Shown: positions 25,072 to 33,400 of the stretch, one piece after another
Layout: every line of letters begins with the position of its first letter
How positions within the stretch are numbered: the first letter of the stretch is position 1
Origin: a virus
DNA length: 38,478 nucleotides
Virus record (IMG/VR): IMGVR_UViG_3300042260_000401
Coordinates: 1 to 38,478 of that record
Reading direction: 5' to 3' (one strand)
Notes under the pieces: generated by a model
What the model was told of the DNA's origin: nothing
Databases searched by the model: none
The model's input: the letters and a program-made list of their open reading frames with translations, nothing else
Translations under genes and position numbers: made by a program

Positions 25072-26322
25072 TTATAACTTTCCTTCTAATTTATTACACC
25101 ATCCTTTAGATGTCGAATATGGCCAAACAACCCATTTTGATGGTTTTTCCGAAGTTTGGAATTCCCTCCAAATTTTACAATACCCATCTTTGTCTGACTT
25201 AAGTCTGGCAATTTCATTTTTATCCGCATCTTTTCTAAACAACTCTTGTCCACCGTCTCTCTCAAAAATAACCGCCCAAAATTCATAATCAGTTTCAGGA
25301 ACTTGACTAAATGAAACGTCAATACAGTGTTTAAATACTGACGAAAAACTATTCATCCATTCTTCATCGGTTTCATAAGGATTTGGATTTGGCGGGTACT
25401 TTTTATCTAAAGTATATTGTTGTACGGACCTTTTACTAAAAAGAAGTCCTGAGTATTTTTCATAATCTCTAAGAGTTCTTTCGGTACCAAACCCAAAAAT
25501 ACCAAACTCCTCAGGGTCAAATACTTCACCGTCCATACTAAATAGTCTTCTATTTTTTGCGTGAGCCCTTGAATTCTTTTCCCCCCAAGTTTTATCGTCA
25601 TCCCACTGTTTGGTTCTACCCTTACGAGTGTATTCGTGCCACACAACAACTTTATGTGGGTGAAATAAATCATATCCGTGAGTGTATGCTCTTGCAGCAA
25701 TTGAAATTTCTTCTCCGTGGAAATAAAATTCAGGGTCGTGTTGTACTTCTTTAGAAAATTGACCTACTGTAAATGCAAAGTGTGCAGAATAAAATCTTGA
25801 GGTAACAGGTTCTGTTAAATCTTGCCACCCAGGAATTGTCTCAGGTAGAAAGAAAACCGCACCTTCAGGGATAAATCGGTCAAACGACATTCTCCACGGA
25901 ACCGTAACTCGACCATTAGGGTCGTTTTCAGGGTCAAATGAAGAAACGTAACCCGTTAATAATGGTTTCTTATGGCCTTTCTTTTGTAAACCTTTAATCA
26001 TATCAATTAAAGTCTTATCCCAATTCTTTTCAAATCTCATATGAGAATCGATTTGCATCGTATATTCCTCTTCTTGATATAACTGTTGTGTCAAGTGTCT
26101 AGCCCAACAAACTCCCTTTGATTCTTCGAATGGAATGTTTAGAATTCTAAATCTATCATCATTCTCATACTCAGATAAGTCATCAAACTTATCATCAGGA
26201 TGAAATTGTCTCGCAATTGAAAAAACTAAATTTTTTGGGTTCTTGGCTTTATCAATAGCATCTTTGATTGTTGGTATTAACTGAGGGTCTCGATAAGAGG
26301 CGATTTGAATAAAAATTTTCAT
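25072..26322 (-). CDS. GT60-like N-acetylglucosaminyltransferase
   Basis: The 416-residue protein matches the GlcNAc-transferase family known for modifying Skp1 hydroxyproline in Dictyostelium (GT60): an N-terminal IFIQIASYRDPQLIPTI, GVCWARHLTQQLY with EEYTMQIDSHMRF (the DSH acts as the DXD-type motif, residues about 87-95), TGYVSSFDP, and FHGEEISIAARAYTHGYDLFHPHKVVVWHEYTR. It transfers a sugar from a nucleotide donor to protein, or in phages perhaps to other glycans; the acceptor is unknown. The C-terminal 140 residues after the catalytic domain include a compact Trp-rich end. It lies directly upstream of the tandem glycosyltransferase gene (4 bases between) and just after the collagen-like fibre gene and its terminator. 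Confidence 0.85.
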   Translation of the reverse strand: MKIFIQIASYRDPQLIPTIKDAIDKAKNPKNLVFSIARQFHPDDKFDDLSEYENDDRFRILNIPFEESKGVCWARHLTQQLYQEEEYTMQIDSHMRFEKNWDKTLIDMIKGLQKKGHKKPLLTGYVSSFDPENDPNGRVTVPWRMSFDRFIPEGAVFFLPETIPGWQDLTEPVTSRFYSAHFAFTVGQFSKEVQHDPEFYFHGEEISIAARAYTHGYDLFHPHKVVVWHEYTRKGRTKQWDDDKTWGEKNSRAHAKNRRLFSMDGEVFDPEEFGIFGFGTERTLRDYEKYSGLLFSKRSVQQYTLDKKYPPNPNPYETDEEWMNSFSSVFKHCIDVSFSQVPETDYEFWAVIFERDGGQELFRKDADKNEIARLKSDKDGYCKIWREFQTSEKPSKWVVWPYSTSKGWCNKLEGKL

Positions 26323-26367
26323 ATTAGTATTTTAGATACTAAAATATAGGAAACAAAGAAGTAATAT

Positions 26368-26400
26368 AAATAAAAAATCCCCCAAGAAACTTGGAGGATT
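26368..26400 (-). terminator. Rho-independent terminator after the collagen-like fibre gene
   Basis: Read on the minus strand, AATCCTCCAAG and CTTGGGGGATT form an 11-base stem with one mismatch and a 3-base loop, followed by a run of six T. It separates fibre and glycosyltransferase transcripts. Confidence 0.8.
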
Positions 26401-26420
26401 GATTTTGTAATATTAAAATT

Positions 26421-28118
26421 TTAATAAATTTTATTTAGTATAAATATGTCCGAATATATCGCATTCAAAGCGTTGTTCGTACTAAATTGTGCGGTCACAT
26501 CTAAAGTGTTGGAAACTGTAGTATCAAAGGTTGTCGAATTAACCGTATTAAATGCAAAACCTGTTTGAGCCCCGTTTGATTGTTTTGTTGTATGGAAAAC
26601 ACCTAACGAAACCATCTCCGCAACACCAGCAATACCTGTTTTTCTAACTGTGAAATTTATTGAGAATTGCCAAATATCCCCTGTTCCACCGTCCATATTT
26701 TGTAGTCCACTATCAGCAAGAATTACCCCACTTGTAGTTTTAACTCTCATTCTAATATCATCTCCGTTTCTTGAGTTAATAACCCCCCCAAAGTCAGCTC
26801 TAAAACTATCTCCAACTTGGAATTGGTTAGCACCTACTGTTAAGGTACCAACACCACCATTAATTACTGTTGATTCTACTGTAGTTGCACTAACCACAAC
26901 ACTATTTCCTGTTTGAGCGAATAATCCATATACTAAAGGTAATGGAAACGTTGGTGAAGTACCACTACTTCCGCTTGTACCTGAAGAACCTGATGTTCCT
27001 GAAGTACCGTTAGACCCTGGTGTTCCTGATTCACCTGAAGAACCTGATGTTCCTGAAGTTCCCGATTCTCCTGAACTTCCGTTTGTACCTGAAGTACCGT
27101 TAGACCCTGGTGTTCCTGATTCACCTGAAGAACCTGATGTTCCTGAAGTACCGTTAGACCCTGGTGTTCCTGATTCACCTGAAGAACCCGATGTACCTGA
27201 TGAACCATTACTTGTTCCTGATGAACCTGATGTTCCTGAAGAACCTGATGTTCCACCTAAATAATATAAAGTAGTTGTTCCAAATGAATAATGACTAGTA
27301 CCTTCACTAATAAATGTTAAAGAATATATTTGGTCAAGTAATTTATTATTTTTACCTATCACTTTAACAACTAATCTATCGGTAATATCTAAAGTACTAC
27401 CTGACTGATATACGTCGGTAACATACATAGCAACATTAGGGAAGTATGTGGTTACTGGTACAGGGTCAGTACTAAACAATAAAGTTTCAGTCCCACCACT
27501 ATCTCTTTTATATACGCTACAATATATATCAAAAATCGCACTTGGGCTTTCTTTGTATGCGTGTAAATTAAAGGTCCAAACACCTGGAGGTAATACACTA
27601 ATACCAGGGTATGATACGGGTGTTTGATATTCCGCAATAACCGCTTCAGTTTGTGCCGAAACACTTACCGTTACACCTGTTTCCGAAAAATTATCGGCAA
27701 CGGGGGAAATTTCAAAATAAGGTGATTGAGTATTTTGGGTGTTGAAGAATAAAACTTGTCCACTTGATACTCCATTAACCCCTGATGAACCATCAGTTCC
27801 TGAAGTACCACTTGTACCATCAATACCTGACGTTCCAGACTCACCAGAACTACCCGAAGTTCCCGATGAACCATTACTTGTTCCCGAACTACCTGAAGAA
27901 CCATTAGTACCCGAAGTTCCGTTAGAACCTGGAGTACCGTTAACACCTGACGAACCACTTGTTCCTGATGTTCCATTATCACCATTTCTTGTTATCGCAG
28001 AAAAAGGTATAGATTCGGTTTGACCCGAACTTACTGTATTATAGTTTACGATAACCATTAAGGAGTCTGAATATCCTGTGGTCGCTCTTGGTAATAATGA
28101 TATTGGAGAATCTGCCAT
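26421..28118 (-). CDS. Collagen-like tail fibre/virion fibre protein
   Basis: The 565-residue protein begins MADSPISLLPRATTGYSDSL, a short N-terminal attachment-type segment. Two collagen-like Gly-x-y tracts made mainly of GTSGSSG and GSNGTSG units cover residues about 44-114 and 288-390. Between them is a globular beta domain (residues 115-285, with DIYCSVYKRDSGGTETLL). A C-terminal beta domain (residues 395-565) with FRADFGGVINSRNGDDIRMRVKT and FSINFTVRKTGIAGVAEM looks like a jelly-roll head of a fibre trimer. Collagen-like tracts in phages form trimeric stalks, so this is likely a fibre with shaft and distal head. It begins 8 bases after the small 81-residue gene. Confidence 0.8.
   Translation of the reverse strand: MADSPISLLPRATTGYSDSLMVIVNYNTVSSGQTESIPFSAITRNGDNGTSGTSGSSGVNGTPGSNGTSGTNGSSGSSGTSNGSSGTSGSSGESGTSGIDGTSGTSGTDGSSGVNGVSSGQVLFFNTQNTQSPYFEISPVADNFSETGVTVSVSAQTEAVIAEYQTPVSYPGISVLPPGVWTFNLHAYKESPSAIFDIYCSVYKRDSGGTETLLFSTDPVPVTTYFPNVAMYVTDVYQSGSTLDITDRLVVKVIGKNNKLLDQIYSLTFISEGTSHYSFGTTTLYYLGGTSGSSGTSGSSGTSNGSSGTSGSSGESGTPGSNGTSGTSGSSGESGTPGSNGTSGTNGSSGESGTSGTSGSSGESGTPGSNGTSGTSGSSGTSGSSGTSPTFPLPLVYGLFAQTGNSVVVSATTVESTVINGGVGTLTVGANQFQVGDSFRADFGGVINSRNGDDIRMRVKTTSGVILADSGLQNMDGGTGDIWQFSINFTVRKTGIAGVAEMVSLGVFHTTKQSNGAQTGFAFNTVNSTTFDTTVSNTLDVTAQFSTNNALNAIYSDIFILNKIY
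26958..27255 (-). repeat. Collagen-like GTSGSSG coding repeat (distal tract)
   Basis: A long run of Gly-x-y triplets with an 18-residue-type unit (ESGTPGSNGTSG followed by TSGSSG) repeated nearly identically at about 27003, 27087 and 27147. Near-identical DNA shows recent duplication or recombination. Confidence 0.85.
27775..27985 (-). repeat. Collagen-like GTSGSSG coding repeat (proximal tract)
   Basis: A second run of Gly-x-y triplets near the N-terminus of the fibre, more diverged at DNA level than the distal tract, covering about 70 residues. Confidence 0.85.
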
Positions 28119-28126
28119 CTATAAAA

Positions 28127-28372
28127 TTATTTAATTGTTATTATGTATTCCAAACCTGATTTATTTGGAGTTAAGTCGGTGTCTTCAATTTTACCTGTTC
28201 CATAGTAAAATTCTTCTGAAACTATTTCAAACGGTAAATTTAATTCTGATTTAATTAAATTTTTAACGTCTAAAATAACCATACCTTCAGAAACTGTTAT
28301 TCTTTTTTCTATTCTTTTTAAAATCGTTTTTTCAGATTTTTTTAATTTGACATCTATATTGATACTTTTCAT
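28127..28372 (-). CDS. Small unknown protein between fibre genes
   Basis: The 81-residue product starts MKSINIDVKLKKSEKTILKRIEKRITVSEGMVILDVKNLIKSELN and ends with a Tyr-rich YYGTGKIEDTDLTPNKSGLEYIITIK. A basic first half and a beta-like second half are visible; I do not recognise it. It starts 22 bases after the beta-rich 686-residue gene and ends 8 bases before the fibre gene, so it belongs to that transcript. A fibre-assembly chaperone is one possibility from position only. Confidence 0.55.
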   Translation of the reverse strand: MKSINIDVKLKKSEKTILKRIEKRITVSEGMVILDVKNLIKSELNLPFEIVSEEFYYGTGKIEDTDLTPNKSGLEYIITIK

Positions 28373-28394
28373 ATTTTTAATTTTTTAACTTTTA

Positions 28395-30455
28395 TTAATC
28401 ATTCCACCAAACGTAGTCGTTCATTGAATCGTAATTATCTAAATCTGTGATTTGTCTCATTAATATTGTGTCTTCATTAATCATAATAACATTTATCAAA
28501 CCTTGTGTTGGGAATTTTACTATGAATCTATTTTTAAGTGCTTGAACTCCATTCCAACTTGTAAACTCTGTTTCGTGAGTATTAAGTAAATTACCATTAA
28601 AATCATAAAGATTTATAACTATATTATCGGTATCAACATTAGGATATACAAATAATAATTTATCTTTACCAAGTAGGATGTCATAATCATTATCACTACC
28701 AGGTAATAGGAACTCTGAACTTAATGAATTACCTTTCAAAAATCTACCATATCTTGTATTATTATCATACAAAAATAAAGTGTCAGGGTCTAAAAATGTG
28801 TCAGTAAAGTAAGTACGAACATATCGTATACTATTATAATATGTTGTTGGCGTAAATCCTGTGGTACTATTATTAAGATAAAATGCGTCAGTATTATTAA
28901 TTGTTAAATATAATATGTCCGTTGTTGTCCACCAGTTATAACTCGCCCCTGTGTAGAATAAACTATCTAAAATGACCCCTGAAGAATCGTTATATATAAA
29001 ATTAATATCTGAACCAAAATTATTTGTGATTATACTAATAAAATTATTACCCACAATATCATAATTCCAACTTCCAACAGTACTTCCCGATATCTCGGTA
29101 TTTGACAAAACAACACCATCATTCGAGTTTATACATAAAATATCGCAATACCCCGCCTCATCTGATGCCGAAGTAAACCAACCATTGTTAGTTAAATTAC
29201 CCCAAGGACTAATCACCTTATTAGTATCGGTTACAAAATTATATGTTGTGAATCCTGTCTGACCGCTCAACATATAAACAATGTCACATTTTGAAACTTC
29301 GTATCCAAAATTAACCCAATTTACTATTTGGTGAAATACTATTACTACATTATTCGAAATATTATCATCAGGATAAAATCTGGAATTAGCGTTAATAACA
29401 AATTCAGGATAAAATTCTCTATTATGAGTTTCAATTACCATTGTATTGGTATTACCATCAAAATGATAAATCTTATAATCAACAGTATTATCATTATTAT
29501 CCCAAAAGATTAAAACTATTTTATTGTCACCATAAAAATGATAATTATAATCATTGTATGATGCTCCCGATAAAACATAAGAATCACCAATTATTGCACC
29601 GTTCTCATCTCTAATATCAAATTCTTGGTATCTAGAATTTATCGAATCATAGATTACACCAACCATAAATGTAGAGTCAAATTGTAATTTAAAATCCGCG
29701 GTGTAACCACTTTCAGATAATGTATAAAAGTCCGTTAGTGTACCATCTTGTTTACCAAGATAAAACGTTGAGTCATATCCCTCAATAGTCCCTTTTTCAA
29801 AAACAAATGATTTATCTTTATTAACTGAATCCCAATCCCATTGAATGTCGATATAATTTACATTTGGGTCCCACTCAAAAGTTAGTACGGTGTTTCCATT
29901 AGATGCTTTAAGTATTCCGTTTTCAGCATCCTCAAAAGTAACCCAATTACCATCAAGAGCGTCTAAATCACGATTATCTGTTGTTCCCGTATATGTCCCA
30001 ATAACTTGGTTATTATAGTCCGTGAATAATATATATTTTTCTTGGTAGTTATCTCTACCCTCAAATTCATATAAAAAACCTGATTCTTGAAGTGGGTATA
30101 TATTGTTAATATCCCAATATGTTGCGTCAACACCAAAATCAATAATATCCGCAGTGAAGTCGGTTGAGTTCATAGTAACAACGCCATAGTTATTAGATTC
30201 TATAATTTGCGACACCAAAACAAATAATTCCTTATCATTTATTGGTTGTTCGATAAATAAGGTATATGTGTAGTCATACTCTGTTACGTTAATATTATAA
30301 TACCCGTATGGGTGTGATGAAATATTATTAAAAGGAATTGTTTTCTCCCCAAGATTTTGAGTGTCACCTGAAGTTGTACCAGTGACTGGCGTAAATGTGA
30401 CAGTTGCGGTTTTACCACTTAAATTATCACTTAATATTCTTGCTCCTATTGCCAT
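28395..30455 (-). CDS. Large beta-rich virion protein, propeller-like, unknown function
   Basis: The 686-residue protein starts MAIGARILSDNLSGKTATVTFTPVTG and is made of repeated short beta-strand segments rich in Asn, Asp, Tyr and Thr, with recurring strand-turn units such as DNNDNTVDYKIYHFDGN and YDFNGNLLNTHETEF. This is the texture of beta-propellers or adhesin repeats. There is no enzyme motif that I recognise. It lies directly after the 1441-residue adhesin in the same direction, with a TATTTAT element 14 bases before the ATG, so it is probably a late virion component acting in receptor or glycan binding. Confidence 0.6.
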   Translation of the reverse strand: MAIGARILSDNLSGKTATVTFTPVTGTTSGDTQNLGEKTIPFNNISSHPYGYYNINVTEYDYTYTLFIEQPINDKELFVLVSQIIESNNYGVVTMNSTDFTADIIDFGVDATYWDINNIYPLQESGFLYEFEGRDNYQEKYILFTDYNNQVIGTYTGTTDNRDLDALDGNWVTFEDAENGILKASNGNTVLTFEWDPNVNYIDIQWDWDSVNKDKSFVFEKGTIEGYDSTFYLGKQDGTLTDFYTLSESGYTADFKLQFDSTFMVGVIYDSINSRYQEFDIRDENGAIIGDSYVLSGASYNDYNYHFYGDNKIVLIFWDNNDNTVDYKIYHFDGNTNTMVIETHNREFYPEFVINANSRFYPDDNISNNVVIVFHQIVNWVNFGYEVSKCDIVYMLSGQTGFTTYNFVTDTNKVISPWGNLTNNGWFTSASDEAGYCDILCINSNDGVVLSNTEISGSTVGSWNYDIVGNNFISIITNNFGSDINFIYNDSSGVILDSLFYTGASYNWWTTTDILYLTINNTDAFYLNNSTTGFTPTTYYNSIRYVRTYFTDTFLDPDTLFLYDNNTRYGRFLKGNSLSSEFLLPGSDNDYDILLGKDKLLFVYPNVDTDNIVINLYDFNGNLLNTHETEFTSWNGVQALKNRFIVKFPTQGLINVIMINEDTILMRQITDLDNYDSMNDYVWWND

Positions 30456-30469
30456 AATTTTTTTATTTT

Positions 30470-30476
30470 ATAAATA
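30470..30476 (-). promoter_or_regulatory. Candidate promoter element TATTTAT
   Basis: Sense-strand TATTTAT lies 14 bases before the ATG of the beta-rich protein, followed by an A-rich leader without a Shine-Dalgarno sequence. Confidence 0.45.
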
Positions 30477-30496
30477 TCTTTTATTTTTTGTTTATT

Positions 30497-33400
30497 TTAT
30501 ACGAAAGTCAATTTCCAAGACACAATATTGTGATAATCTTGAGCCCCACCTGTCGCAGCCCCAAATCCTATATAATAAGGTGTTGAGTCAAACGCAAATC
30601 CATTGTATTGTTTATTTGGTGAACCAGGTTTAGTATTCGTGGTATTAAAGTATAAATTAAGTGTTTGAGTTGAGTGTGTATAATCAGCCCAAAAATATAA
30701 TACTTGTCTAAAGTACCCTGAACTAACAGAATCTGTTGATTGTAAAACATTATTCTTAAACCATCTAAAACTATTAATTGTATACGTATAAAACCCTATC
30801 GCATTTATTGTACTAGACTCTGTAATTAAACCAATTCCTCCACCTCCAGAACCGTTAGTATTATTGGTTGTAGTCCATTGGATACAATATCCGTCAGCAC
30901 CTGTTCCACCACCTATATATGATTTCCATTCAAGTGAAAAATCTCTATCATATCTAACTGAGGTTGACCTATAAAGGTTACCTGTTGACGCGACTGTTGG
31001 CGATGTTAAATAAATTTCGTTCGATGTTTGTGTGACATAAGGACCAACTAATTCAAGTCCTGAAATTGATGAAAAATCAGTGTAGTCAAAACCGTCTAAA
31101 TTAGGTGAGGGTGTCGGCGTAGGTGTAGGTGTTAATGTTGGGGTTGGTGTGGGTGTTGAAGTTGGTGTTGGGGTCGGTGTAGGTGTTGGTAATGTGTATC
31201 TTGGTGAATAATCATTATAATTTGATAATATTTCTGAAGACGTTAAAGGTCCGTCCCATATTTTCCAAAGACCAATATACCCTTGGAAATATCCTGAAGC
31301 ACCTCCAAGATAACTATTCGCAGTATCAGTTCTACCTAAACTTAAATAAGTCCCACCAGGGTTTAATTTTACCCCTGAGATAGTTCCCGTACTTACCCCG
31401 TTAATGTATTGTTTTAATGACGTTCCGTCATATGTCATAACAATATTATACCAAGTATTTGATGAGAATAATGGTCCCGTTATATAAGGTGTTGGGGTAA
31501 AACTAGTCGGGTCAAACACTCCCGAATTAATTGTTCCTGAAACAAAGGACATTTGAGCATCATTCCATCCTGTCGGAGGGAACCCACTCCATTCAGAAAT
31601 TAAAGTTCCGTTAGATGTTGTTGTTGGATAGGCCCATACTTCAAAAGTAAATCCGTTAGAATCTAAATTGGTTGCAAACCCGTCATTTGGAAAAACAAAT
31701 GTACTAGTACCATTAAACGAAACCACTTGATATCCGTTATAAGTGTCTAAAGAATACCCCCCACTAATTGTTGCATCATTACCATAAACCGTATTATCAA
31801 TCCAATTATTCACAGTTATCCCTGTAGTCGAATCCAAATCCATTATCAAATTGACGGGAATTGGGGTTTGTGTTGGGGTTGGAGTCGGTGTAGGTGTTGC
31901 AGTAGGAGTAGGTGTTGCGGTAGGAGTAGGTGTTGCGGTAGGTTCTGGTACGTTAATGTTATAATAACTAATACAAACAGGTTCACTTAAATTAAAATTA
32001 CCAATTGAAGGTGTGACTAATGTTAATTGAGGTTGTCCTCCACCTTCACCACTTTCATTGAAAAACATACCTTCAACATAATTGATTGCTCCACTGTATC
32101 CACTATACACCGCATTTCTATTTCCTTGGGTAAATGTTAAAACGAAAGGGTTTTGTAAATTTTCAAAATAGGAGTAGGAACTATTTCCATTTCTGTCTAT
32201 TTCATTCCAATAAACACCACCTAAAGTAAACGTATTAGGGTCTAATGTTGCACCTTCACCCGCAATAAAGTTAGGGAAAATAATGTTTCCATTACTTGGC
32301 GGTTGATAAGGTAGTACTACTAAATTAAATGTTTTACCTGTACAACTTAATATCTCATACCCTAAATCATTATTTGGTATTAAATTATATATAATATCAT
32401 CACTTGGGATAACTTTAAAACTAAAGTCCCCGTTTGGAATTAATGCGTAATTAATATCGTTATTAGGTATTATTGTATAACTAAAATCACCATTCGGTAT
32501 TGTGAGGTAATTCAAATCATTATCGGGAATAATTAAATAACTAAAATCATTACCAGGTATTGGATTACATTGAATTATTAATCTATCACCATTTTCCTGT
32601 AAAATATAGAAACCATTTTCTTGTAATAGAAAACAATTTTGAACAGGAGTTGGTGTGGGTGTTACGGTTGGCGTTATTGTAGGAGTTGGTGTAGGTGTTA
32701 CGGTTGGCGTTATTGTAGGAGTTGGTGTAGGTGTTACGGTTGGTGTTACGGTTGGTGTTATTGTAGGAGTTGGTGTAGGTGTGGGATAAAAAGTAGTTGT
32801 GGTGGTTGTAATAGGTATTATTGTTGTAGTAGTTGTGGTGATAGGATTTATTGTAGTTGTCGTTGTTGTAATAGGATTTATCGTAGTTGTGGTTGTCGTA
32901 ATGGGATTTATTGTTGTCGTAGTTGTTGTAATAGGGATTATTACTGTACAATTAGGACAATCAAAATCAAATAATTCAAATTTATCTTTTAATAATAAAA
33001 AGTTATGTTTAACCTCATCCGCAGATAATGGTTCTGCATACATTCTAAATTGAGATATACCCCCGTCGAATGACCCTGCGAAATTTTGTTCTAATAGTAT
33101 GTTAGTGGTTAGACCCGATAAAGACGTTCCTCCCAATATATTGTTTGGTAAACATTCAGGGTCTTGTTGGTAAACCAGTCCGCTTAACGATTCAGGACAT
33201 CCTGTGAAAGTTAAGTTATTATGTAACCCTTGAGTACCTCCACCCCAAGACACGTTATATGGTACCCCAACCTGTCTTTCTTTTTCAGTGTCTAATGCTC
33301 TTGGTATTATTTCTTCAATATCCTCAAATGTGTGAAAGATTCTTCCGTTAACGTAAACTTTAATTCTACCTTTTCTGTACTCCTTTTCAATTAACCATCT

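Noticed and set aside
26933-28023. Gln/Val/His-rich minus frames and a Pro/Glu-rich plus frame over the collagen-like tracts
   Set aside because: Readings of the Gly-Thr-Ser repeats in other frames; the fibre frame has sensible flanking domains.
32345-32950. Possible CRISPR array in the regularly spaced repeats
   Set aside because: Repeats are contiguous and in frame without unique spacers between identical repeats; they are protein-coding repeats.
32586-32974. Asn/Tyr-rich minus frame and Cys/Trp/Gly-rich or Val-rich plus frames over the Thr repeat
   Set aside because: They are alternative-frame readings of the Thr and Pro-Thr repeats in the adhesin gene; their odd composition follows from the repeat.
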